DNA of 64,000 nucleotides. It comes from Symbiotaphrina buchneri. Taxonomy: Eukaryota > Ascomycota > Symbiotaphrinales > Symbiotaphrinaceae. The notes under the pieces are model-generated. The model worked only from the letters and a program-made list of their open reading frames with translations. It searched no databases and was not told where the DNA came from. Of the stretch, positions 24,601-35,859 are shown in pieces; position 1 is the first letter of the stretch; each line of letters starts with the position of its first letter. The stretch lies in NCBI GenBank assembly GCA_001599915.1, contig BCIG01000001.1:434001-498000 (forward strand), written 5' to 3'. Position numbers and translations under genes: made by a program.

Positions 24601-27600
24601 CAGAATGCTCAGAACCGTCGGCTGCAATGGCACCATTTTTCTCTGAACCAGTTGCAAGTTCTTGTTCGGGCGGTCGCCGGAACTCTTCAAACTCATCTTT
24701 GACATCATCTGGAAACGTCCCTGCTTTTGGCGTCGATTGCTGGCTGCCAAGTAGCTCATGTTTGTCTTCATGTTCATCCGAATGGTCCAGGCCCCTGAGG
24801 ACAGGATCCGCTTCTCCGTCTTCAGCCATGACCTGTCGTGGCACATCATCCTCATCTTTAAACGAAGAGCTTCTCGATGTAGTACGACTTGACGGCAGCG
24901 AAGGGTAGACTCCTTCCTCCTGCGCCAGGTCTTGTCTCGAACGGGTCTTCTCGACAAGGTACAAAGGTCGGAATTCTTTAGAAGATCGAAATTCTCGTGA
25001 ACCTCCACGCGAATGCCTTGGTCGTGGTGATACAGGCTGTGAAGAACCCACAGGAGAGCTGCTGAGTGGGGATGATGTCTGCAAAGGGGAGGGTGGAGGG
25101 CGACGGAAGTGCAGAGGAACAGCAGTTGGGGACACAAATTTTATGGGTGTGTTCGGAGAGGAGAGGACGTCCGACGTTTGAATACCAAAAAGGGTTCGAG
25201 TTAATGTAGGAGTCTCAGTCGGTGAGGATGGCCTGCTTGCTGGTAACTCAGGTAGATCTGAAACGTCCATGTCATCTGGCGTGCTTCTGGCATGGGTTGA
25301 TGGTGGCGGCATCGGGGTAGTGTCCTCGGCCGGATCCGGCCCCGTAGAAGCTTCAATAGGCTCGTCGTCGGATGCCTGCTTGATCTCTAACGCCCGAGAA
25401 GGAGAGTATGGGCGGGGATCGGCAACCGTTGCGAGTTCCTCTATTGGACGCTCCTTGACCGCGTGCTCCGTCTCCGCCATACTCCGAGATATTACCTCCT
25501 CGGGCCTAGCTAAAAAAGACTCGCCCCTAGGACTTTGAACGGTCGTCTCGGCTTCTGCTGTCTGTCCACTTGGACTACCTGTCCGGTTTCTCCTTCGCTC
25601 TTCTTTTTCTTGCTTTCGGCGGGCGCGCCGTTCTTCTTTCGTCTCCTCTGTAGAATCACGCGAACTGGTGCTAGGCGCGGAGATATTACTTAGTGATCGG
25701 GTTGCTGGACTATACTGATCGTAGATGCCGCCGCTTGAGCTTCGGTCTGTCGATCTCCTTTTGCTTTTCCTCTTGTATTCCTCGGAGTCATCAAGATCAG
25801 GGTTTTCTGTTGAGGCAGTCCGAGCTTTAGAAGCCTTGGAGCTGCTATCATTCGACTTGGATCGGAAGAGGCCGACCATCTCACCCATTTTCTGCGCGGC
25901 ACTCTTCTTCTTTGGCCCCTCCCGTTCGTCTATTACGGTTGGAGATGATACAACAGACTCGGCACGTTCATATTCCCCACTTCGACGTTTGGACTTTCGT
26001 TTGGATTTGCTTGAGACATGGTCCTCGCCTACCCCGGGATCTGAAGCCGCAGTTGACCGCCTTTTGCTCCTTGTTGGTGAGGCATAATCATCGAACTCTG
26101 CAGCTGATCTCCTACCCTTGGATCTAGAGCTCTTATAATCATCACCAATATTACTGGAAGTCACAGACCGAGTGTCCTTGTCGGAATCGTAGTCTTCTCC
26201 ACTCTTTGTCGATCTCCTCGCCTTCGAAGCTTTTCCGTCACAATCGTCAAAGCCAGCAACTGATGAAGCTCTAGATCCTTTGGGGAACTCGTCGTACTCA
26301 TCCACTCTTCCCGACTTTCTTGGTTTCCACCTTTTACTGTCATCGAAGTCATTGAAGGTAGTCCCAGTAGGCGCACGCGGATCAGAACGATGTAGTGCAT
26401 CAGCTGCAGCATCATCAAACGTAATCTCACTCCTTAGGGGTGAACCAGGCATTTCGGTATCAACCCGACCACTGCTTCTTTTTTGCTTCTTATCATCCAG
26501 AGCTTCCTTGGTTGGTGTGTGCGGTGAGTTAGGTTCACCGGAGTGCGACCGTCCCATACCCGCGGGGTCTCCGCGCTCTTCTAGCAGGATGTGTGGTCGG
26601 GATTCGGGTTCTCCATTGCGGGCATTCTCATTTGGATGCGGTTCATGCTTTGAAATGCTCACCGCCTCATGCTCGGCCATCTCCACGATACTTTCCGCCT
26701 CGGACCTGTCACTGTCATCTAGATCTTCTACATATCCTTGTACCGGTGGCGCATTCTCTGTTCCAGGAGAATCGAGACCAAAGCTTAGAACAGACTCCAC
26801 GAATGGAGCTTGATAAACACCTGGCCTTTCAGAACCTGGGGGAGAAGCGCGTCTGACATATGTAGGATCATCTATGACAATCGACGGGTCGAAACCGCTG
26901 CCCTCGAGTCCAGCAGCAAGCGTTGCTGCAAAGTCCAGGTCTTCACCAAAGCCGCCAGGCACGTGTGTCTGATGCTCATCCATAGCCGTCGGCAAGGTGA
27001 ACTCTCTCTCAATTTCTTCAACGCCCTCTTCTGGACGTCCAAGACCGGAAAAGTAGGCGTCTTGAGCAGCTTCTGGTGATGGTGACGGGGACGGAGTCTC
27101 TACTTGGTACTCCCTCGTCTCTGACTTACCCCAAGACACTTCTTTCGGACTGGCAGAGGGCTTCTCGGGCTCAGATGTAGTACTTGCAGGCTTATCAACC
27201 GGTTGAACATTCGGAGATATAGGAGCGGAGACACCGCCACTTGGTCCGCCAACAGGTGTGGGGGTAATAAGTCGTAATCGAGGTATAAGCCAAGGATATT
27301 GGAGATGGGAAGGATTAGTGGGGTCGTTTGGTGCTTCAAAGGCACTTGGAGAATACCGTGACGAAGCGAAGTCTTCAGGCGTGATCGTGATAATTTCCGG
27401 GACTACTCGATAGACCTCTGCATCTCGGTGAGAGTCCACTGCAGCTGGACTTGTGCTCTTCGATCGTAGCTCTTCGGGGATCACATACGCAGAGATCGGC
27501 TCGTCAGGTTGGTTATACTTGTCTAGGATTGAGGGACCATAATGTTCGTCGATGCTGGCACCAGTGTCCTGAGGGACAATTTCTTTCAGAGCTACCGGCG

Positions 27601-30600
27601 CTCGCTGCTTTTCTTCTGGACGCGGACGTTCCTTCCTCGTTCCAGATTCGTACTGTTCATGCGGTTTCGTTTCATCTTGTTGCTTTTGATACAATCGCTC
27701 AAGTTCAAGCTGTTCTTGTCGGGTCTCTTCTGGTAGTGGACGACGGTTCCCAGCTCCCCGCGACTCCGCGATCTCTGCCGCAGCAACAGCTGCACCAACA
27801 GCGCCTGTTGGTATCGAACTGGTCCAGGATTGCTGTTCCTTACGATGAACTCCACCACGATCATGCGCCTGACGGTGCTGCATATCTGCATCTATCTTCG
27901 CCTGTCTGTTGGCCTGTTCGGCAAGTCCTTCCAAACGCTTCCGTTCCACGGCTATGCTCTTTTCCTCTGCTTGCTGTTCAGCCTTTCGACGTGCTTCACG
28001 AAGCCTTGTCTCCTCAGCTTCCTTTTCCTCCGCTTGGCGTCTTGCTTGCCGCTCGCGCTTTCTTTGCTCCCGCTCTTCAATTTCTTTTTCTTCGGCTTCT
28101 CTTCGTTTCTGCCGTTCCATCCTTTTGGCTTCCTTCTCAGAATCGGAGCGCCGACTAGATTTCTCGTCTTTCTGGGAGCTCCTCCGTTTCAGCTTGGGTG
28201 GACTCGGCAGCCGAGGCTTCACAGCGATAGTCGGAGACGATTTCCTCCTTTGCCTAGTTCCTCGCTCTCGACTGATCTTCTGCTCCTGAGCGAGGTCGAG
28301 ATCATCTACGAAACTTTCCACATGAAAGCCGTCGAAAGACCTGGCATCTGCCCCAGTTGGATGGTGAATAACTGTGGCAGCACCGGTAGAGGACGTTTGG
28401 GAGAAAACAGTAGGCCCAGTTGGAGCACTATATGACGGAGGATACTGAGGTAGGGTGGCGCTGTATGCGCTGGGCCGAACAGGCGTAATAGGCTGTGGCG
28501 CCTGTAGCGGAACAGGTGCTGGTCGTGAGGTATGAACGGGTTGGCCTTGATGCGCCGAAGTAGCGGAGCTGTACCGTGCGATGTCAAACTGTGAGGGGTC
28601 TGAAGTCGGCACCGGATGCACGTACTGCATGGTCGGCAGACTACTGGTGCTGCTAGCTGGTCTCGCAGTCTGCATCTCTGAGGCCAGGGCGTCGCCAATC
28701 AATCCGCCGGCTATGGAAGGGGCAACATAGGAGGTAGTATGACTTATTGAATCCGATGGATAGATGGTTTCTCGATCGGGTTGGTGCTTGGTTTTCTTTT
28801 TGCTGCCCCATCGCCAGCCCCATCGCCAGGTCCCAGAACCTTGCGAATCAAGTGATTCTGCACTCTGGGCTGCTTTCTTCTGACCGTAGAAATTGCCAAA
28901 AGCTAAGTCTGAATTGTCACTAGAGGAGTACTCATCTTCCGATGCTGATTCCCACGCCTCCTCATCTACGCTGGTAGAACTACCAGTGCGCTTAGCATAT
29001 CGCGAACTTGTGGCAGGCTTCTGCCTTGCAGCAATAAGATCAGCCGGTCGGAGGGGCTTCTTCGCCTTCTTGCCCTCCAAAGCCGCAAGAGCGGCGGCAG
29101 CCGCACCTAGCCCCAAAAGTGCCTTATTTGCATTCTGACCGTCATCAAACGGCGTCTTCTTTGCCTTTGGCCTGAGAGTAGTAGGACGCCGAGGCTGGAT
29201 TGGCACCCCGAACGCAAGATCACTGTCCGCTGAGGAAGTGGATGAGTTGCCAAAGGTAAAGAATCCCTTTTTCGGTTTCTCTCTCCGGGTCTTCCGAACA
29301 TCAACTAATCTGGTGGGTGAACGACGTGCTTTGCGACTGTTTTGACCTCCAAAGCCCAGTATAGATGCGATACCAGGGCTCTGTTCGCGGCTGCTAGGCT
29401 TCACACGCACAAATTGTCTACGCGGTGATCTCGATCGGGATCGTGACCTGTGTCTTGAGCGTGACCTGACAACAGTAGACCCAACACCTGCTCCGAGAGC
29501 TGCGCCTAATAACCCGCCGCGACGCTCTGTTGACCTTGATCTTGATCTGCTCTTCGCTTTATCTCGAACTTGGTATGTTTTTGTAGTAGGCCAGCCGAAA
29601 AAGCCACCGTGAGGATCTTTCTTGTATACCTTACCGTCGCTGGTGATCCCAATCTCTACCTTGCCGGTAGAATGGGTCTTCCGACGATGTCTTGAGCCAG
29701 ATCGTGACCTGGACCGGGAGCGGCGGCTCTTAGCACCATAGACAACAGTCTTAGGTCCCCCGAAGAAGCCACCATGGGGATCTTTTTTGTACACCCGACC
29801 ATCACTCGTAATGCCCTTCTCGACTCTGTCACGCGAACGACTGCGCTCTCTAGACCTCGATCTATCGCGGGTTTCCATGGTCACGCTCAAAAAGCTATTG
29901 CTTCTGGAGGCCACACCACGCGAGGTCACAGTTTTGCGGCTTGACGCCCGACTCAGACTGCTTGGTGACTGGCGCCGGCCTGATCGGACACTATATGTAT
30001 CCGCGAAATCGTTGTTACGAGTCCACAATGCCTTTCCAGCTTTTGCCAGGCCATACCCAACAGCACCTGTTGCGAGTAATGACCGTTTCTTTCTGCGATG
30101 CTCATTGTCTGAGGACCAATATCGACTCTCCTTATCCACTCGAGTAGTACTTGACCCAAATTCCCTAGAGCCTCTGCGACGGTAATGGTGTTTTCGAGGA
30201 GCGTCGCGTGGCGAGGAGCCCGGTTCGAAGCAGTATCTGCATACGCCTATGTATTCGGTGTATTCCTCAAATTGTGCGACTCCCTCCGGATCCCTCCAAA
30301 AGTCGATGAACTTGTCCAAAGGACCACGGCGGCGTTGTTGGAATGCCATGGAGCCAGACTGGTAGCCAGAAGCCGAGCCACCCCCAATTTGATGTTGAGA
30401 TTGATGACCGTGAGAGTGATGATGATCCGATGCAGCGGCAGCGGCTAAGCCCAAACCAGCCACGCCTGCTGCGTAAAGGGGTATGTTAGAAGGGGTGGAT
30501 GAAGACTTACCTGGCTTTGGAGGTTTGGGACTGGCTGCTGCACCGACGTAAGTGTATCCGCTGGAAGCAGGCTGCTGAGAAGCGGCTGACACATATTCAC

Positions 30601-31900
30601 TCGCCGCTGAGTGTGAATAGTGTTGTGATTGCTGGGATGTGTTTGCTTGCGACATGGAGGAGTCATGATGCCCAAATAGATATCCCGCTGCCGCGCCAGC
30701 AGCAGCGGCGCCAATTGTTGGGAGAACCGGAGCGGAGGCCGAATGAGCTATGCCCCCGGACGGACCAGTAGGAATTTGAGGAGGCCCGCTCGGTCCAAAA
30801 GAGGAGCTGCCGGTGGCATAGCTTACAGCAGCAGCTCCGGGTGCCATAGCTGAAGGCCTACTGGGCTTCGGCGGTTTTCCAGGCTTAGGCGGCCTAGTTG
30901 TGGATGATGTAGAGGCTTGTCCGGGCGTTGTTGGAGCAGAGACTGAATCGGAATAGAATGATGCCGCAGCGCCAACTCCGCCAATAGAGGAAGGCTCTGG
31001 AGGCGGAGCAGGTGTCGCGGACGCAGGTTGGAGATGAGGCTCCGCACCCACAATGAGCGACGGAGGTTTAGGTCGCACGCCTGGCTGAGCAGCGACAGAC
31101 TCTCCTTGATCACCATAGTAGTCAGCCGCCAAGCCAGGACCTCCTTCCGTGACTGCCAGAGCGGGACGGTATGGCGCTGTGGTTCCTGAAGGAAACTGCC
31201 CAGGAAATTGATCCGGTACGTGCGACGAAAATGAGGGTGTAGGGGGGCCGGAATGAAGAGGTGCGCTTGGTAATATTGGTCCTCCAGCTTGACCCGGAAA
31301 TTGTGTAAAGCCAGGACTTGCGATCTGCGCGTTGAAGGCCCCAGTTCCGCTCACGGCAAATTCCTCCGAAAACGCTCTGGTGAGACCTCGGCCATTGGGG
31401 CCTCTACTTGAGGAGGAACTGCTCTCTGTATATGATCGGCTGCGCCGAGAAGTCCTCTTATCTTTGGCTTTCCTTTCCTTGGTATCTGGACGCGTTTCAC
31501 CCCTGTCCACGCTATCTGATCCATAGCCCTTCTCACGCCGACGGTCTCCTTGTCTCCTCATATTGTTGTCATCATCTCTGTTCATGAGACTTTCCGTACA
31601 GACTACCTCCGGTCGAATCTCCTGAGGTTGTCGGGTGCCTGCGGTGGCATAGGAGGATGCGACGCTGGCTGGTGCAGCGGCGGGATATGCACTGCGAGAT
31701 GAAGACGCGTAGGATGTCGAGGATGGCAAGTATTGGATATCCGCATCTTCCTTCCGAGTGGGGACCCGCGAAGATGAGGATGTAACTATAGATTCGGCTC
31801 TCCGCCGAGATGACGGCTGATCTTCAGGCTTGCGCCTGCTGGCTGAGGAGCCCGCTTCGGAAGTCCGATCGCTGGACTTTCCCACGAGCTTGTTCCACAT
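15606..31900 (-). CDS. lah: Giant leashin-like (involucrin-repeat) Woronin-body tether
   Basis: The ATG is at 31900-31898. Exon 1 is 31900-17210 and exon 2 is 17153-15606, joined across a 56-nt intron (17209-17154, GTAAGC, branch CTAAC, acceptor ACAG, phase 0), giving about 5,412 aa. From the N-terminus come a Ser/Pro-rich region and a conserved block repeated twice (VYKKDPHGGFFG) amid Arg-Ser repeats. These are followed by S-D-L-A-F-G motifs, a charged helix of about 90 residues (around 27890-28150), long acidic disordered regions with PLP motifs, and nine or so units of acidic-E-W plus KKGKKGKK. The C-terminal domain opens with PRSPLSPTRPPSIRKRQ and continues as a coiled coil and a globular end. 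This is the layout of Aspergillus 'involucrin repeat' proteins, the leashin (Lah) family that tethers peroxisome-derived Woronin bodies to the septum. Alanine-rich segments (for example AAIAAASAIAGFAAIEGL) could be membrane helices. The name rests on architecture; the gene itself is certain. Confidence 0.82.
19660..23820 (-). repeat. Acidic-Trp/KKGKKGKK degenerate tandem repeats within the giant gene
   Basis: Nine or so lysine blocks lie near 23790, 23330, 22050, 21675, 21435, 21140, 20870, 20350 and 19680. Most are preceded by D/E-E-W and followed by T-P-S-E-P and a Pro/Glu linker. Spacing is about 250-1300 bases, and units are diverged, so they are old protein-level repeats rather than a fresh minisatellite. 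Confidence 0.85.
29592..29815 (-). repeat. Two GITSDG-KVYKKDPHGGFFG repeats in the giant gene
   Basis: Near-identical 59-base coding segments at 29757-29815 and 29592-29650 encode GITSDG(R/K)VYKKDPHGGFFG, separated by an Arg-Ser-rich spacer. The conservation suggests a bound partner, possibly the Woronin-body side of the tether; that role is inferred. Confidence 0.8.
30469..30510 (-). other. Candidate 42-nt stop-free intron inside the giant gene
   Basis: On the - strand the segment begins with a perfect GTAAGT donor (30510-30505), has a TTCTAAC branch site and ends TTTACGCAG. Its length is a multiple of three and it has no stop, so retained or removed it keeps the frame (phase 1). Removal would delete 14 residues. 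The signals are as good as those of the definite intron of this gene. Confidence 0.55.
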
Positions 31901-34542
31901 CGCGGCGGCGACTAATAGGGTATTAAAGATTCACTTTATGGTGGCGGATACATCAGTCTGGAGCTCAGCTGAGCCGGATGCGCCGCGGTCGGAGGTGTTT
32001 TAGGGGTCTGAGCGCAAGGCCCAGGTCGAAGCCGAAGTAGATTAGATAGCTCTATGTGCGCTCTTCGCTGCGAATTGAGTCTGGGGGTATCAATCGTCAT
32101 GTCATGATTCGTCAGGGATGGAAAAAAATGTACAACAGCCGTGACGGGGTGGATGTTTGTTGATGGAGGAGATGGAAAAGGCATGGCTGGGGCCTTGGTG
32201 CTTCGCTCGGGCGGTGAGCTCGGACTGGTGCGGCTCTGCCCGTCTCAAGCGCCCCTTTAGTGCGGTGCAAAACTGTCAAACAAAACTGTCAACCGAGAAG
32301 TGACAGTTTTCATCCCAACGATCACGTGAGAGACTCGGCATCCCGGAGAAAAGATTTCCCAATACTGTATCATTGAATCACAGGACTCCGGCAGGTAAAG
32401 GTACGGATATTGTTATTACGTTGGTGCAATTTGATCCCGAAAGTCTCTCTCAGATACTAGATTGAGATCTGATCATAAATGATCTTCCTGGATAGGAAGA
32501 CTGAAAGTCTGCAATGGGGATGCGAAAATTGGCATCAGGAATATCCGAGCGCAGTTTCAGATTGCTTCGCCGGGAAGATTGCAGCAGGCATGACGAAAAC
32601 GGTGCCATTGGCGATGAAACTGAGTTCACTTAATCCAACAGTCATAATAATGCTTTACAAGAAAATCGAGGATGACTTCCATTGTAGAAATGTCCATCTG
32701 CATCTTTGTTCGAGGCTTATGGATTTTACAATTGTTCGCGGATAAACGGCTTCTTGGGTCTTATATATAATCTGATGGTGGAAGCTTCGGAAAAGCTAGG
32801 AGAGGAATCCTGATCGCCCAAATGCGCACATTAGATTCGACTCCATCTACAAATCATTGTGCGAAACGTATTGACAGTATCCTATAGCAGGGATAGTTAG
32901 ACGGTGCGAGTCTTGGGCATTGCATTTTGTTGAACATCAGAAAGGCAGTCATGCAATCTATTGGCGCAAAACCAAGAGGAAATAATTCCTCACAGTACGG
33001 AGTAGAAGCATGCGCAACTGCCTACCGGTAGGGTATAGTCAAGTTCTCGCCGTCTCGGATGATCATACAGTACAGCGCAGGGAAACAGGACTAAACTAAC
33101 AGTGAGCTTCACAGTGATGTCCCTCACCAGGGGAAGCGGGGTTCCGAGGGCTGCGGGACTGCCTTGAGCTTGCAGATTGGTGTCTTCTGTGCTGGATTTA
33201 CCAAGATCTATGGAGGAATTATTAATTCGCTGACATGTTGACCAGGGCAGTTCGTATCTGAGGACATCGCTCTTTGTCTGCTGCTGGGCGACAGGGTTAG
33301 ATCGATCTAAGAGGACTCTGAACCAGGTCGGCGGATACGAAGCGGGGAGGTAGGGTACGCATACCAGGTACCGTACTCGTACCCCACCTCTCACGCCTGC
33401 TCTAATCTGTACCTTGAAAGTACATTGGCAAGGTATCGCGGTCTTTGTGAAGATGGCTCAAGCTAAAGTGTGCCCTTGCTCCAATGTCAAAATAGCTTGG
33501 GTTTAGTGATTAACAACTTATCCTTTGCTCGCTCCAAGTTGCAACATTTTCAGGAACTTCATAGTACGATAGTGTTGAGAGCTCCTGTTGGTACTATTCC
33601 AAGAAACGGGTCGTCGATCACTTCCCCTCACGATTCAATAGCGGTTGCATCTTACCCGGGATGGGATTCTTGGTGCTTGTTGATTGGTTGCGCGTTCGGC
33701 CGAATTGCTTAGCAGCAAGCAAGGAGCGGCTGGTCGATAGCTTCCTATGAGGCTAGTAAGCCACCACCATCACTCCCCCACCCGCCCTTGTTTCCTGTGC
33801 GCTCCACTGGGGTCGTCGGGCAGCCACTTGAAAGCCACTGGAGCTCTTTTTTAAAGCTACGGCACTCCCAAAGCCTGCTTGCGAGGACCTTTCCGCCGCT
33901 AAAGCAATGACGACAGTCTTTTGACCTTACAAAGTGCCCTAGTGACCAGCAGTTGGCCTGAGCTTTGAGATGGTGGGGTGCGCTTTGCGCTCTGCGATTG
34001 CGCACTGCCGATCACAGGGATGGCTTGGGCCAGTGCACCCATTTTTGGCTTTCCGGAAACCTCCAGCAGAGGGCGGCTGCCGTAGCAGGTATATTGTACC
34101 AAAATCATCGTAACGAGAAGGCTCAAAGAACGAGAAAGTTGATTGCAAGGACATCGCCTATGTGACCTGTAGATTGGCAGTTGAGCATTCACTGCCGCGA
34201 GCACAGTGAATACCCAATTAGTCGTGGTGGCTGGGCATGTCAGCCGCCCTCGAACACCAAATGGCATCTGCTGTGGCTTTCGGGGATCGGCAGTGGAAGC
34301 AAGGAGGTCAAGCCACCAGCTGCACACCATTACCATCCCTTGCCGAAGCTAGTGTTGAGAGCTTGCAGACTGGATACCGTCATCGACGCCTGGAAATCTA
34401 TATGATTGTCCATTCCCTTCCTCATTCGGGCTTCGTCGTCATCTCTCCTGCATCTCTCTCGCGTGGTTGTCAGGTAGCCTTGTGCATCCTCACTCCTTTC
34501 TGCTAAGGATCTACTTGATCTTCAACAAGCACCACGGTCAAG
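31901..34542. other. Divergent promoter region
   Basis: About 2.6 kb between the divergent starts of the giant gene (31900, - strand) and the 7TM gene (34543, + strand). Short frames, such as one at 32479-32745, have no recognisable product. GC-rich and pyrimidine-rich stretches at 33740-34500 fit promoter and leader sequence of the 7TM gene. Confidence 0.5.
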
Positions 34543-35859
34543 ATGTCGGCTGCCGAGATGGCGATGATCACCGACGACATGCCTACGACCGTCCTCTTCG
34601 GCCCTGCGCCTGACGGGATGGATCTCAGCGCCAACCATCGCGCGGCAATGATCACCAGCGTTACCGTCCTGCTGGCAATCTCAGCTCTGTCTGTTTGCGC
34701 ACGGGTCGCGGCAAGACTATCGCAGAATGTTTCTCTCGCAGCAGATGACTATCTGATCGTCGTCGCTTGGGTAAGTTTCAAGCAATCCCCATATCCCACG
34801 TGGATGATGATCATCGCATGTCAGCCTTATTGCAACTTCATGCTGACCAGAGTGCCCCAGATCTTCGCATTGTTGTGTGGAGTCTCCACCATCCTAGCAT
34901 GCTTGTATGGCGGTGTCGGTGAACACATTTGGGTCCTCACCATTGGGACTCTCAAGGAGGGTTACAAGATCGACTACGCCTACGAGTTCCTCTATGCCAC
35001 CACTCTACCTCTCGTCAAGCTTTCGATTCTCTTCTTCTACCATCGGCTCTTCCCATTTGAACGCACCACCAAGGTGCTCAAGGCAGTCGGCGCCCTCGTC
35101 ATTGCCTGGTGGATCGCGGTCGTCCTAACGACCTTCCTGCAATGCCGACCCTTCAAGTTCTTCTGGACCATGTACACCGACCCAACCGGCGGACATTGCA
35201 TCGACATCTACAACTTCCACTTCGGCATCGCGATAGCTAACATCATCACCGACGTCATCATCCTCGTCATTCCGATGCCTATCGTATGGGCCTTGCAGAT
35301 GCCCCGAAGCCAGCGTATCATCCTCGTCGGCATCTTCTTTCTCGGCAGTTTCGCCTGTGTCGCCTCGGCGATTCGACTGCACGACTTGACGTATGACAAG
35401 TCGGGTCGCGACATCACCTGGTGGAACGTCCGGCCTCTGATATGGTCCACCGTCGAGCCTTGTGTCGCTATAGTATCCGCGTGTCTGCCGACCCTCCGCC
35501 CACTGCTGCGCAGCTTCTTCCCCAACTGGTTCCCCCTGCGCGGCAGCAGCGACTCCCGACGCAAGAGCACCCAGCGCCACAGCAGCGGCAACGGAAGCGA
35601 CACGACCCGTAGCTACGAGAAATCCAGCACTGATTTCCTTAGCCCCGTGCAGTCCCCACTCGACGAGGTGCACTTGCGCCCTGACCTGGGCAGTGACCGG
35701 GCGAGGCTGACAAATGAGTTCACCGTGCGGGTAGGCGCAAAGGCCCTCGACCGCGACGCCGACCTCGAGCAAGGATGGCCTATGGAAGGGATCCGGGTTG
35801 ACAAAGAGGTGCTTGTGAAAGAAGGCCGTTTGTCAAAGGAAGCCTTGACTCCCTTGTAA
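34543..35859 (+). CDS. Fungal rhodopsin-domain (SAT4/PTH11-like) 7TM protein
   Basis: ATG at 34543. The frame is open throughout, but the family pattern is broken unless a stop-free 90-nt intron is removed (34771-34860: GTAAGT donor, GCTGAC branch, CCCAG acceptor, phase 0). Exons 34543-34770 and 34861-35859 then give 408 aa. Splicing restores the hallmark second helix, ADDYLIVVAW followed by IFALLCGVSTILACLYGG. Seven hydrophobic helices are visible: after NHRAA, the DDY helix, the YEFLYATTLPLVKLSILFFY helix, then AWWIAVVL, IANIITDVIILVIPMP, GIFFLGSFACVASAIR and WSTVEPCVAIVSACLPTLRP. The cytoplasmic tail is Ser/Arg-rich. Members are plasma-membrane proteins, some acting as PTH11-type receptors; the ligand cannot be told from sequence. 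No CFEM domain precedes it. Confidence 0.88.
   Translation: MSAAEMAMITDDMPTTVLFGPAPDGMDLSANHRAAMITSVTVLLAISALSVCARVAARLSQNVSLAADDYLIVVAWVSFKQSPYPTWMMIIACQPYCNFMLTRVPQIFALLCGVSTILACLYGGVGEHIWVLTIGTLKEGYKIDYAYEFLYATTLPLVKLSILFFYHRLFPFERTTKVLKAVGALVIAWWIAVVLTTFLQCRPFKFFWTMYTDPTGGHCIDIYNFHFGIAIANIITDVIILVIPMPIVWALQMPRSQRIILVGIFFLGSFACVASAIRLHDLTYDKSGRDITWWNVRPLIWSTVEPCVAIVSACLPTLRPLLRSFFPNWFPLRGSSDSRRKSTQRHSSGNGSDTTRSYEKSSTDFLSPVQSPLDEVHLRPDLGSDRARLTNEFTVRVGAKALDRDADLEQGWPMEGIRVDKEVLVKEGRLSKEALTPL

Noticed and set aside
17391-31526. Many + strand open frames of 60-235 codons opposite the giant gene (for example 20829-21533 and 27451-28158)
   Set aside because: They mirror the repeat structure and codon bias of the - strand gene and begin at arbitrary codons; composition is that of antisense shadow.
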